NCBI GenBank assembly: GCA_025267735.1
Contig: CM046305.1
Coordinates: 38,957,108-39,021,107, forward strand
DNA: 64,000 bases
Origin: Mactra quadrangularis
Taxonomy: Eukaryota; Mollusca; Bivalvia; Venerida; Mactridae
Direction of reading: 5' to 3'
A program made the translations under genes and the position numbers. Numbering within the stretch: position 1 is the stretch's first letter; every line of letters begins with the position of its first letter. The notes beneath the pieces were generated by a model. That model made no database searches. It was given only the letters and a program-made list of their open reading frames with translations, and was not told the origin of the DNA. Shown piece after piece: positions 46,186 to 58,261 of the stretch.

Positions 46186-46354
46186 GTAAGTCTAGATATA
46201 TATAATATATAATAACTCAAATGAGATATAACAAACACAAGTGTGTTCTTAGACTACTATTTTAATACTGAAGATAAGATACTATATCATTAAGCATGTG
46301 CATGGAGTATGAATAAACATGAGTATGAATATAGTCTATTTCAAATATGTTACA
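46181..46354 (-). repeat. Candidate 3' LTR of the gypsy element
   Basis: On the minus strand it starts TGTAACATATTTG right after the purine tract and runs about 170 bp to the point where the ATPase remnant begins. No second LTR is available for comparison, so the inner boundary is uncertain. Confidence 0.4.
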
Positions 46355-46559
46355 TCTCCCTTGTTATACATTAAACAAGTTTTTAAGCATTTAACATGTG
46401 AAATAAAATTTGAATGTCATTAAAATCAAATGATTTTTTATATCAATTTTTTATGTTCTCTTCTTTTCATCATCTGAAATGAATAAGATCATACCAAAAA
46501 TTTATGAGAAATTTATAAGAATAATAAAATAAATTTACAAACAACTATCTATTTTCTTA

Positions 46560-47715
46560 ACAAATAATCTTCGCTTGTATAGCGAGTTCTTGGCTTTACA
46601 ATTCTCCCAGACCGTGTTACGTGAGGGGCATTCTGATTGGAGTTCCCTAATGTATTATCTTGAGGAATATCAAGCTGAGTGTTGTTTTTTTTTTACTTTT
46701 TCTATCAGCCAAATTTAATTGTTCATGGTTTAACAAAATATTTGGTTCTAAGTCTGATAATTGTTCATTAGATTGTATCAAGTATTTCCTATTCCTGCAA
46801 TAAATATTGCCATTATTTGTTTAAACTTTGTATCATCTTATCCCTTGTTTTGAAATAATTTTGCCTGGTAACCATTTTTTTACCAAACTGTACTCTCACT
46901 GAATCATTAACATAGAGTGGCTATAGAGGTCTTGTATTTCTGTAAAAATAGTGTTTTTGTTTTGAGTTTGATTCATTTACTCTCTTTATAACTATCTTTG
47001 GGTTAACAGTTTCCTTAATTGGAACAACTGACTTTGTTCTACGTCCAAACAATAACTGAAACGGTGTAAAACCACAGTCTAATGGTGTGCTTCTGTATTC
47101 AAGTATCGAAATGTACTGGTCCTGTTTAGTTTCATTGGCCTTCATAGGTAACCTTTATGCGATAGATACTCCTTTTTCAGCCATGCCATTTGACCTACTA
47201 TGGTATGGTAAAGAATTTACATGAATGAATCCCCACTCTTTTGCAAATTGTGCAAATTCTGCAGATGCAAATTGTGGTCCGTTATCACTTACGCATACGT
47301 CTATAACACCGAAACGCGACATATGCGAACGCAACTTTTTTATAACAGTTTGCGAAAGCATGTCAGGAAGCAAGTTTATTTCAAAGAACCTACTGTAATA
47401 ATCAATGGTCAATAAGTAGTTACTTCCATCATATGTAAATATATCAAATCCTATCTTTTTAAAGGGTCTATCAGGAAAATCATGAATTATCATAGGCTCA
47501 TTTGCATTTGAATTTCTGTGATTCAAACAGATACTGCATTCTGTACAAAATCATTTATTTGTTTAACCATACCTGGCCAAAACATATTTTTATTGGCACG
47601 CTCTACAGTTTTGTTCATGCCTAAGTGACCTGTGTGAACTTTTTCAAGCATTTCATTACGTAAGGTTTCTGGAATAACAATCCTCTGACCTTGAAAAATC
47701 AGGTCATTTTCAAAT
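46560..47715 (-). pseudogene. Gypsy integrase and C-terminal tail, frameshifted
   Basis: An N-terminal HHCC zinc-binding segment (VHTGHLGMNKTVERA ... CSICLNH) is split by a frameshift near 47530. The core 47155-47526 shows the catalytic aspartates in KKIGFDIFTYDG and VCVSDNGPQFAS and the glutamate in GMAEKG. After another break near 47150 follow STPLDCGFTPFQLLFGRRTK and a basic tail with TRSGRIVKPRTRY before a stop at about 46560. This is retroviral-type integrase; the breaks make it non-functional. Confidence 0.8.
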
Positions 47716-49200
47716 CAAAGCTCATCCCTGTGATACCAATACTCTAGTACTTGTGAAGGGCAATCTGATCTATTATCTGGCCAACCTCTGAGTATAGACT
47801 GTTTCAATATATGCATTTGATCATCAGAGCTTGTTGCTTCTGATATTAACTTTAACATATCATCAGTAATACGTAACTGTTGCTGAATCACATGAACATG
47901 TGCATTCAGTCCTTGAATGAGACCTTCATATTTGTCGCTAGAACACTGTCTTGACAAACAATCACTTACTGGGATATCCTTGCCGGATATGTGTTTAACC
48001 TCCATGTCATACTTCTGTAACTGAATAAGCATTCTCTGTAACCTTGGTGACTCGGCTGCCAGCGGTTTTTGAACAATTGATGCTATGGGTTTATGGTCCG
48101 AATGTACAATGACTCTCCGGCCATATGTGTACTGGTGAAATCTTTTGCACCCAAATAGAATAGCTAATAACTCTTTTTCTATTTGTGCATAACCTATTTC
48201 AGTTTGAGGCAAACTTTTTGATGCGTACGCGATAGGACGGTTTTGTCGCATAAGACTTGCTCCTATTCCGTGTTTACTAGAATCACATTCTAAGATAAGA
48301 GGTAACTTAGGATTGTAGTAACCTAAAACTGGGGCACTTGTAATTGCTTGTTTGACCTCTGTAAATACTTTATTTTGCTGCTCGTCCCGTATAAACTCGC
48401 AGTATTTTTTCAAGAGGCTCCTCAAAGGGGCACTAAATTCAGAAAGATTTGGCGCGAATTTTGCAAGGTAATTGACCATCCCTAGAAATGATTCTAGTTT
48501 TGCGCGTGTATCTGGGATCTCAATTTCTGTTATTGCCTTGACCTTGTTTTGGTCAGGTTTTAGACCATCTTTGATTATCACGTGGCGAAAGAATGGTACT
48601 TTGCTGACACCAATAATGCATTTGTCGGGATTTAATTTTAAGCCATTTTTTCGTACGCGTTGTAGTACTTGGTTTGGGCGTTCATTGTGTTGAGCCATTG
48701 TGTCACCCCACACAATTATATCATCAACAAGAGCAAAGAATCCATCTAGCCCTTGAAATATTTCATCTATTTTCTGCATAAATAGATCACCCGATGCTGA
48801 AATACTAAACGGAAGTCTTAGCCAATAATAGCGACCAAATGGTGTGCTAAAACACCTTAACTTAGATGACGGTTTGTCGAGCTTTAAGCTCCAGTATGCA
48901 TGAGTTACGTCCAGTATGCTAAATACTTTTGCAACATTTAACCTTGAGGTAACATCCTCAATTGTCGGCATTGGAAAATGTGGCCTACGTATAGCCTTGT
49001 TTAATGCCATTGGGTCTAAGCAGAGTCGACGCTTATTTGTGTTCGGCTTTTCTACTATAACTAATGAGTTGACCCAGTCTGATGGTTCTGTGACAGACGT
49101 ACCAACCATGCGGTCGAGCTCCGATTTTACGCGAGCACGCAAAGCGTCCGGAATTCTCCATGGCGGATTTATTGTGGGTACGGCATGGTCTTAAATGCAA
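47715..49200 (-). pseudogene. Gypsy reverse transcriptase-RNase H
   Basis: The longest open stretch of the element (475 codons, 47715-49142, open back to about 49196). Reverse transcriptase motifs: FSILDVTHAYW (first catalytic Asp), TPFGRYYWLRLPF, and FFALVDDIIVWG, where LVDD stands for the usual YVDD/YIDD. RNase H follows with LILECDSSKHGIGASL, QIEKELLAILF and VHSDHKPI, carrying its acidic residues. Upstream, an in-frame stop at about 49196 separates it from the protease. Catalytic residues are present, but it is an isolated fragment of a broken polyprotein. Confidence 0.9.
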
Positions 49201-49501
49201 TTTACATTCACCTGGAATTTCTCCTAAACCAGTGAATATAGGTCATGGTAATCCCTCTTAATGGATTCTTGTGTTATAAACTGTAACTCTGTATTGTTTA
49301 TAGTACAAGTAATCTTTATCAGATCAAGATCATGCGAGGTTTGAAAGCTTAACAGCGGGGTTTATTTATTATCTACAATATAGAAGTTTGCTTCTAAGCA
49401 ATGTTTATGTGAACTATTAGTCAGCTTGACCATTCACACGATTGGAAGTAGGTCACCTGTATAAGATGTGAGTTTGCAATCAGGGTTCTTAAGTGGGAGA
49501 T

Positions 49502-49711
49502 TTAGATTAAGAGCATCAAACTGGCACTTCGGAGAATATTTGCGACACTGCCTGTGTCGATCTTAAATGGAACGGGGTACTTTTGGGAACCCAGGAAAAT
49601 ATTGGTTATAACACGGTCCTGAGAACTGAAAGGAGCGCTCACTATGTCAATGTTGTAGCCATCTACTTTTGAATAGTTAATTACACTATTATTGTCATTA
49701 ACTTGATGCAC
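49502..49711 (-). pseudogene. Gypsy aspartic protease region
   Basis: VPFKIDTGSVANIL carries the DTG active-site triad of retropepsins. The frame ends early in LRSASLMLLI, and no second half with the flap and hydrophobic-hydrophobic-Gly motif is continuous with it. Confidence 0.7.
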
Positions 49712-49737
49712 AGTTCTATTCGTATGTTGTCCAAATC

Positions 49738-50215
49738 TGTTTTAATTTTGTCCAGAACGGCACTCTTTAGCAAAATGGTTAGGCTTGTTGCACTTGTGAC
49801 ATGTTGCACCTTTTGCTGGACATCTTGTCACATCTTGGTGTTTTTGTCCTCCACAGCGCCAACATTTTGTTAATCCATCTTTTGACGAGATTTCTGTCCT
49901 TTAGGTTTAGATTTACCCCTAACAACATCTACTGATTGTTCTTGAGAGGCGGCTGCCCCCATACTGCTCAATTGCTTCTGGCAGTGTTCATAGTTTTGAG
50001 CTATTTGAATAGCTTTGTCTAATGTTAGCTTTTCAACCTCATTTATTAACTTTCCTTGACTTTTGGATTACTACATTCAACAACAAGTCTGTCTCTTAGG
50101 ATTTCATCCTTATCAGTGAAATTACAGCCTCGTGCTTTGTAACGTAATCTTGTGACAAATGCATCTATGGACTCATGTCCTTGAATTTAATTATAAAATT
50201 GGTAACGAGCGAAAA
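49738..50215 (-). pseudogene. Gypsy Gag C-terminal half with zinc knuckles, frameshifted
   Basis: HESIDAFVTRLRYKARGCNF and KLTLDKAIQIAQNYEHCQKQ are typical capsid-end segments. Two CCHC-type knuckles follow (CWRCGGQKHQDVTRC and CHKCNKPNHFAKEC). Breaks occur near 50040 and 49870, and the N-terminal part of Gag is missing beyond 50215. Confidence 0.75.
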
Positions 50216-51910
50216 CTGGCGTAAATATAAATTATCTAGTAGATTTGGCTTAGCGACTTACACTCATTCTACATAAACATGGCCTATAAGCAAACGTAAG
50301 TAAGACTCAATTGGTTCGTTTCTTTTTCCCGTCAATATACGTTCATGTATGAAACTATTTGCATGATTTCGTGAGTTTTAATTGGCTTTCGCACAAAATT
50401 CACTATACAAAACGTGTATTTATCAAAGCAGAAAAGTTGTCGACTTGAGATTTGAAGTTGTGGTTATTTTTAGCCACGACTGGATGTTCCGATCTAGTTC
50501 GTTGAGTTCCGTGATTTTCCGTACAGTCATTACGTTGGGTTTTATCTCTAATTTCAAAATAGTATTAGTATAAATTCTGGAGAAAATACTTGTGTTTTTT
50601 TGTGCCTTAGATGCGTTTTATATATTCATTTAATGTTTGCATGAGTTTTAAGCAAAAGCATGATAGTTGACAATTACCAACGTTCTATTTAGTAATGGGG
50701 CTTTAAGCAACCATACACTATGTGGTTTGCAGTATTAGTAGTAGTATAAACTATTGGCGGTAACAACTGTCGTCTGCTTTACTTCACCTATGACTATTTA
50801 TATACATGTAGTTTAAAATACCACAAGCAGGTATAAAATAAAGCTATTATGTCATTCTAAACAAGCGTATTTGGTTAATAAATATCTGTTCGATGGCGTT
50901 GGAAATATATGCTAAAAGGGCGGAGTATCGGAACATTTAAAGCTGTCGTCTGCTACAGAGTTTCAACATTATATCAATATGGCAGCGCCCATGTAGCGGC
51001 GGGATATCGGAAAATTCAAATTTAAATTCTAAGGCGGAAAAACGGTGTCTGCTAGCGCGGCTGGTTCACTCCGGTTACGCAAGCGCTACGCCAGAGTGGG
51101 TTCGAAAATTCCCTCATTCAAGATGGCGGATTTATATAGAATATAGAGCGGGGTCACCGAGTGCAAATGGTCTAACCTCCCAGCCTTGACTTCTGAAAAT
51201 TATACCTCATGGGAATTGTTGTGCAGAGGGTTTGTTCTGTAGAGGACCTCTCTGAAGAAGTGATACTGTATATTCTAATCGGCAGTTTGTCCACATTGAT
51301 TAGAGATTGATTTATACACATACTTACGAACATGTATTAAAAATATTCCAGTAAATTATTGCGTTTTACAAATCTAATTTAGGTAAATGACCTACTCTTT
51401 ATTTCAGGTAAAAATCATGCTATCAATATATGGATGTTTAAGTCAAAGTGAATATGCTATCACTACTTTTTGCATAGATTCCCTCATATGGGATTGTTCA
51501 GTTTCGATAAACGATTATAAGGGTGGTAGGATTCAATGCTATATTTTTTTCTATAGAGACGGCTCAATTTCAGCTTGTTTCTTAGCCGGATGTTTCAACG
51601 AAAGAATCGGCTAATAGTTTGGGCTAATAGTTCGGGCGTCCGATATCGTTAACAATTAAAGTTTCAATTTAGCATATATTTTTGCCATTTATCGTCAGAT
51701 CTTTACGAAACTTCATACAATGATAACATACTGTGATGAACAGAATTAGACAGTAACCACAACTCTACCTGGCTTTATTGTGGATTACATGTATTTCCCT
51801 TTGAACTTTGTGCGTGATTTTTTAAATCCGGCTTTATTGTAGTTTCCACATTACATTTCTTGTTTGAAAGAAAGCTCAATCTTAATGTATTTTATATTTT
51901 TAATTCACAG

Positions 51911-52055
51911 GTTATGGTCGCAAAGTGAATGTAACTGTAGCTCCAGAACTCAGACCATCGACTTGCGAAAGACAAGAAACACCGATTTAAACTTATCGAC
52001 CAACAAGCACCTGCATGGATTACCACCTCGCAAACCAAAACATACTGGTGGCTAA
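51911..52055 (+). pseudogene. Pseudo-exon: copy of the EEP-like gene's last exon
   Basis: Aligned to 59808-59954, the acceptor (taattcacag) is kept, but one base is lost right after it (gttatggtcgc against gtcattggtcgc), a TAA arises in ccgatttaaac, and another base is missing in catggattaccacc. The true frame is therefore closed. No main exon lies upstream, so the copy is dead. Confidence 0.85.
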
Positions 52056-52429
52056 ATTAACAATCTACACCATTTAATATCACATGGTGAATGGTGCGTG
52101 TAGCATACATGCTCGAGCTAACTAACCGGTTTACAATCGGGTGTTACTCAAGTATAAATCAGGTGACGATAGCCGCGTGACTCGCATTCTCAACACCCAA
52201 AAAAGCTAGGAATGCTTTGAAAGTCGGGTAAACATATTAGTCGTATATGTTAGAGTCATTCATTCGCATCTCCGGACTTGTGCCGGGTTTCAAAGCTAAC
52301 ACATGGGTTATATGAGCATATTGCTATGATACAAGTAAAGCGGAAAAGGACTCTGCTAGTATATTAATGTTTTATAGATATACCCAATGATATGGGTGTA
52401 AGGTTCCAGGATTTCGAATCTAGTTCCCT

Positions 52430-52600
52430 GTTCGAATACCACACTGGGAGGTTAAACTCTTCCAAACAATTGACAGAAATTTCATTTTTTTCGAATAATG
52501 AATTAAAGGAAGAAATTGCTGGCCTTATTTTTAAGTAGGAGAGTACTGGTTATAGAAAAGGGGTCCAAGAAATCTAGGTTAGTTAAAATAAAACTCGTTA
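52430..52600 (+). mobile_element. Diverged SINE body in copy A
   Basis: ctgggaggttaaactcttcc, gctggccttatttttaagta, gagagtactggttatagaaa and ccaagaaatctaggttag correspond to the SINE body of 11990/57366; the copy-B partner is at 60480-60645. Confidence 0.65.
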
Positions 52601-52811
52601 ACAAGCAGTCTAGTGTCAAACAATATCTTGGTCATTAAATTTAACCAAATGGTTAAGAGTAAGAACTAGTTACGATTTTATACGGAAAATAAAAAAAGTC
52701 ATTTTAAATAGTTTATGTTTGAGTAACACCGGATGAACTAGATACAGTTAAACGAGAACAAAGGTGGGCAACAGGATCTCGACCCACCTAAGCAACTACA
52801 GTACATCTACA

Positions 52812-53083
52812 CTGGGGTTCAAAAGTTTCTTTACGCATGGAACTTTTATATTTTCTGTGAAATTTTGAACTTTAGTATTGAGTTTAATAAATATGCAATA
52901 AGAGTAATACTATCCTATAAAACTACATTTTGACAAAAAGGGAGGTAACTATGAAAGAACATAATTGAGGGTTCAAGGTAAAAAATATATAAGTTATAAA
53001 ACTTAAACAACAACTTGTATATTTAACTAAATTCTATTACATCAAAATTTAACAAGTGTAAAGATACTTTTGGACTCCAGTGT
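52812..53083. mobile_element. Tc1/mariner-like MITE with CACTGGGGT termini (copy A)
   Basis: cactggggttcaaaagtttc, tttacgcatgg at the left; tgtaaagatacttttggact, ccagtg at the right; TA on both sides. The partner in copy B is 60863-61140, so insertion predates the duplication. Confidence 0.75.
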
Positions 53084-53164
53084 ATATACATGTATGTAGA
53101 GTCTTTGGAGGTTCGGGATCGTGCCAGCCCACTCGAGAATGTATGCTGAATGCACCAAATTCAG

Positions 53165-53445
53165 TGTTATCCATAATTACCTTTACACTTTTGTAAATGT
53201 ATCGTTAATATGTTTCTATTCTTTACCAATATTTAAGAAATTACAAACATATCTTTAGATAAATGTACATGTATAACTATTTCTAACTTGTACAATTGTA
53301 TAAAGTATCATTACAACCTTTTCCGGTGTTAATGTGAGATACAACTATCCTAAAAAGTTAATACATCAGAAATAAAATGTATGCGTATTAATGAAAGAAT
53401 CCAGCTTTTTTACAAGTGTAAAGGTAATTTTGGATGACACTTCAT
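53165..53445. mobile_element. Tc1/mariner-like MITE with AGTGTYATCC termini (copy A)
   Basis: agtgttatccataattacct, ttacacttttgtaaa at the left; ttttacaagtgtaaaggtaa, ttttggatgacact at the right. The partner in copy B is at about 61222-61502. Confidence 0.75.
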
Positions 53446-55024
53446 ATCATTAAATTGTTCTGTACTTAATCCATCCATGCAATTGTTATGAGTCATACAT
53501 TTCATCCGAGGCTGTTTGTAACATTAACTAGTTTTGAATAAACATTTGATAATCAACTAACTTGTTGTAAAAGTGAGCTTGTGGATGTGACAGAAATTTG
53601 TAATTGTGGGAGAGGTTAGAGATATTGAGATTATGTATTGAACGCTGATCGAATGTTTTTCTTTAACTTGATTATTCTGTAGTGATGATAACTTCTTATG
53701 TTTTGTAATGTTACTAATTTAGATATGTGTTTATATAGCAAGATCATTATAAATTGCAAATGCATATACACGTATTTTCATAATTAATTAAAGCTTACGT
53801 GTACAGTTACACTTTGTATTGTAATGAAAACGAATGCACTTTCAGTAATTTTAGACAATTAAAACACTTTTTGAGGAATCGCCCCCTCCCTGAGGTGCTG
53901 GACCTAACAATGATTATGAATATACCTATACGTTATTCGACCTTTCAATGAAATATAGCTATCTAAAAACTAAATACATGTATGATATAACCACTACCAG
54001 CCTAGTACTATTGTTGTTTTTATTCAATTAAAGGTACTCATTCACAGATTTCAACTGGAATATCAACTTTTCTGAAACTATTAAAATTGTTTGGAAACAT
54101 TTTTAAGCAGAAAGTTAGTGATTTGATAATGACAATTTTAGTGCATATTGTCATACAACTACAAATGATGGCGTTTCATGTAGTAAAAACCTACCCCGTA
54201 AGTGACGGTATAGCCAATTTTAGTGCATTTTTGTGACTTTTATTGTATATTTCTTGCAATCTTTAGGTCAGTTTGTCTTAAAATATTAAAACTTAATTTT
54301 TTTACACCATTACAAACACTGAATGGTATTTTAAAAATATTAAAAACTCTTAACAAAATCTGTGAACAACATGTAGTACCTATAAAAATTTAACATGTTC
54401 AATTTTCGTTCAATTCGACTTCACATGTTTTCGGGGTTAAATAATCAAAACTTACATGTTTTTATTCAAATAAACTTTGCTATGCTTCATATTGTTTTTT
54501 GTTTGTTACATGTTTTAAGCTTAACTTCACATTAATTTTTAGTTTTATTCAATATACTTCACATTTTTTGTTAAGTAAACTTATTTGTTTTCTTTTATTA
54601 TTTTTTGTGATAGTGGAACCTTGATATTTAAAACAAAAAATGATGAAATCCTACATTTTTATTATTTTTTATTCTCATATATCGATGTAACTTGTAAATA
54701 CGACAATACTAAGTCGATTCCAATTAACTGTAACGTCGAGGTTTGACTACATGTATTTTTATTTTCTTTTGATTACATATGTCTGCTTATCTTTTTTTGC
54801 ACTAATAAATTGTTTGCACTTTGAAACTGAGTTGTGTTATTTGTCTTAAGTTGGAAAAAGTTATAGTGCGGTTTATGGTTTGCTTAAATATACATGTTCA
54901 GCAAGTTTCTCAATTTTGTACTATAAATTATGAAAATTAAAATCATTTTAAAGCAAGGGACCTCAAAGTACACATTTACATTTGAATGAACTGGAAAAAA
55001 CTGATTTTCTCTCTCATTAAAATC

Positions 55025-55105
55025 AGCAGTGTTTTAGTAGGGTTCGAACCAAGGACCTCTCGATTCATAAATGGGTAACCTATCACTGAACCACACTTTC
55101 TATAT
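55025..55105 (-). mobile_element. tRNA-like SINE head remnant
   Basis: Minus strand: gtgtggttcagtgataggtt (A box) and ccttggttcgaaccctac (B box). Not seen in copy B, where the flanks continue. Confidence 0.5.
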
Positions 55106-55175
55106 ATATTTCTACTAGCAGCTTAACATTATGCGACAAGTTTGTGTTGAAGAGATTTATAATTGTTATGAGACT

Positions 55176-55265
55176 ATTTAAAGTCATTAGAGAGATCACA
55201 TACACTAAAGAAGAAATCTGTATTGTAAGCATCAGGAACTGACATTAATGTAATCATAGGTGTAG
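55176..55265 (-). pseudogene. Duplicated 3' tip of the vWA gene
   Basis: Minus strand reads NTDFFFSVCDLSNDF next to a stop, the same end as the intact gene at 62806. Similarity stops at about 55265, so only about 30 codons were copied; the sequence before them is unrelated. Confidence 0.8.
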
Positions 55266-55629
55266 CTATTATAAGGCCCTGTAGACTCGGGCCTACAAAT
55301 TGGTCAAGGAGATAACATTTTATAAAGTTCCCAAAATACAACACAAACTGGAGGGATGTTATGGTAGTGGGTTTAAGCCACATGGTTGAATCAAATGTTT
55401 TATTTGCTTTTCAGGGAACATGATTTTTATCTTTGCGCAGATGCAAATGTAAGCCTATGTTTAATTTGCTCGTGATGCACCCATGTCTTATGCACGGTTT
55501 ATCGTGCTCAGTAAAGTTTGCAGCAAATCAAATTCAGTTTAGAATTATTGTTGATACAATTGATAATTGTCCTTGAAAATAGATCTGCTGTGGAACGTAT
55601 ATTTTGCTCTTTTTATTTTCCACTTGATG

Positions 55630-55762
55630 ACGGCTACGGGGGGGGGGATGACCGCCCCTTGATTCACCCCTTGACCTACTTACCAAGGGACAATCGCCCC
55701 TTAGAACCCCTTTTGTGGGCCTACAAGTCGAAAAAAGCTGACTACGCCCCTGATAAAGTTTC
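55630..55762. mobile_element. hAT-like terminus
   Basis: agctgactacgcccctg is the reverse of the widespread caggggcgtagtcagc terminus of hAT elements, preceded by G- and C-rich sequence. 55.8-57.3 kb shows no gene; a small imperfect palindrome (atcattctcgtac / gtacgagaatgat) lies at 56476-56570. Confidence 0.45.
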
Positions 55763-57365
55763 ACAACAAGCATTGGTTTAAATGGAGATGAACATGTTTA
55801 AAGTCGTAATGTTTAATGAACGACATGTACATGTGTTATTGCTTACTTGATAGTTATTTTAGTTTGCACTCGCATTGAATATAGCACAACTACGTAACAT
55901 ATCATAATTATTCTTTTAATTTCTGAAAATCTATTTTGGGGTTATAACATGGAAAACCCCTAATTGGAAATTCCAGATCTATATTTACTTCATACGTAAT
56001 CAATACTCACAATGAAATGCGTCGTTCAACATTTAATTTAATAACATATTATAATAAACAGATAAACCTGTTCAACTCACCGATTATATCTTTACACTTG
56101 TTTATAAACATAAGTCATACAATAAACAATGGGCACAAAAAATAAATCAAATTTTCATTCTTATATATAATTTTGTATATGAATATATCAATCATTTCAT
56201 ACGCACCATGCATCGAATCTAATTACAATTTTGTCATTATTGCAATTACAAACTTTTCGAATAGCAAACTTAAAATTGCTAAAATGATTGTTGCCCTCGT
56301 GTAAATATGTAAATATAAGTTGACCTACTAACACAGTTTCTTGATGGCGATGATCAAGTAAGGGAGATGACTCGAGATAAAATTACATGTATGTTGTTGT
56401 TTGAGCTCTTCTTATGAAACTTGACTACCTACTTGTTTCAAGTGATGCACTGGGCTTAACGACATCGAACATTGTATTGATATCATTCTCGTACCTCGAT
56501 GTTATCAAGATTCTCGATCTCACTAGTATTGAGAATCCTACTTGACTCTGCGTACGAGAATGATTGATATAGGCACATATAAGTTAATATAAAGGGTTTC
56601 AAAGACATTTTGTCATGTACTTGCACGGTTTATCTGAGTAGCTCAGTCGGCATTTGTGTTTTACAAAAATAGGCTTACTGTATTTGATGCATTGTGCATT
56701 TTTTAATGGATTCCCAATTAAAATATAGATTTTCCGAAAATTAAAAAATTTGGGATTCTGCTTGGAATTTATGCCAGAATTTCCTAAGGAAATATTGCGA
56801 CTTATGTTTATTTTTTCAAGAACATTCGATAGATGTCTCTGCAGCACTATATAAGGTAGACGCCCTGACTTACTGCGCAATACAAATTAATCTTTGGTAA
56901 CGTCGAATTTTGTGAATTTGGATATTTTATATTTATAATACAATTAAAGGTAATTATCAATTTTTTAATATTTTTGTTTTATATCTTTGGGTAGAAAAAT
57001 AGAATAAATACTTACGATTAAATCTCATTAAAATGTCTTATATATTGTTAAAGTTGTCGCGCGCATATTAACCTCGTGTATTCAAATACATACTACAGTA
57101 TTTCTGTACTCATCATCGATCAACTATTTGTTGGTATCTACGTACGTAAATGCGATAATTGAAATAATATGAAAAGATAACTTTAATCTATTTAAGTGGA
57201 AAATTGAAGTCTTGAATATTCTTCTATTCATAAATAATTTATTTTCATAGATCCTATTAAAGATTGACCAATGTTTAGAAAATAACATTACTTTTCTGTA
57301 TCATGCTTACTGTGGTGGCATATTGCTGCCACCAGATAACCATAGTATATTTACTTTTTTTTAAC

Positions 57366-57645
57366 CCGGGTTGGTAGCGCAATTTGTAGCGCGCCATGAT
57401 TTCGAATCTAGTGTCTCGAAGGGGGTACGGATTCAAATCCTGCCCGGGGAGGTTATACCCTTCCATGAAAATTTGACAATGTCCATTTCCCTCCATTAAT
57501 AAGGTATATGGAAAAGTTTCCGGCCTTGTGGAAGGGTAGGTGAGTACTGGTTTTAGACAAGGGTCCAGAAAAACTAGGTTGGGTGCTCTGGACGCCGTTA
57601 TATGACCTATACAATGTGTTCCTACGGCGTTGAACCCAACAAAAT
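57366..57645 (+). mobile_element. tRNA-derived SINE, full length
   Basis: Head ggtagcgcaatttgtagcgc (A box) and cggattcaaatcctgcccgg (B box), then ggttatacccttccatgaaa, ggccttgtggaagggtaggt, tggttttagacaagggtcca, ctaggttgggtgctctggac and the tail ending tacggcgttgaacccaac. Longest copy of the 11990 family here. Confidence 0.88.
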
Positions 57646-58261
57646 AAATAACAAAATAAATGAATACTATTTAGTTATGTAGTAAATTAGAAACAAAACT
57701 AGTTGCAAACTTTAAAGTTTGACATATATTTGAAAAGTGAACTAGTTAACCACTTCAATAACTGTTTACACAATACCTAACAATAACAATTTAATTATGA
57801 ATTACGATGAACATTTTTGGACTTAAAAATTGTTAGTCATATAAATAAATATAATATGCTATTGTAAAGTTGTACACACTTTGTCAGTCGTTTCTTTCAT
57901 ATAATTTTCCTTTCATATAGCCATGGTCCCTAAGACCTTCCCCACACACCTGGAAAGAAATCCTTTATCGGATTGTTATTCATTTCTCAGGTTGTCGGCA
58001 TATACGGCATATCCCTCAAAACAAATCCACAATAGTATTATTTCTTTTTTACGAATCATGATTTAGGGAGAGTCTCTTTCATGCCGATGGACTGTTACAC
58101 GTCCAACAGACGACGCTAAATGAAACAATCGGCTGCTCTGAGATTAAAAAAAAACAAATGATAAAAATATGAACAATTTAAAACTAATAAGTGCTAAAAC
58201 AATTACTTATGTAAATGTACGAATATTTTAAACATTCATTGCATTTTTCTTTTACTTTTAG

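Larger units (their letters stand above)
46181..50215 (-). mobile_element. Ty3/gypsy LTR retrotransposon, degenerate and 5'-truncated
   Basis: Gag zinc knuckles, protease, reverse transcriptase, RNase H and integrase occur in Ty3/gypsy order on the minus strand, followed by a polypurine tract (AAGGGAGA, 46355-46362 reversed) and a candidate 3' LTR. Gag is interrupted near 50040 and 49870, pol near 49196, 47715, 47526 and 47150. No matching 5' LTR or primer-binding site is found to the right. The copy cannot be autonomous. Confidence 0.85.
51194..55265 (+). repeat. Segmental duplication, copy A (pseudogenised)
   Basis: Matches 59231-62893 in the same orientation over about 4 kb, through intron, last exon, SINE piece, two mariner-type MITEs and the 3' tip of the vWA gene. 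It starts inside what corresponds to intron 1 of the EEP-like gene. The upstream 50.2-51.19 kb holds no gene, only a degraded tRNA-like stretch near 51058-51115. Confidence 0.92.

Noticed and set aside
47221..49194. Plus-strand frames inside the gypsy element (47221, 48472, 48916)
   Set aside because: They are antisense shadows of the integrase and reverse transcriptase, which have complete motif series on the minus strand.
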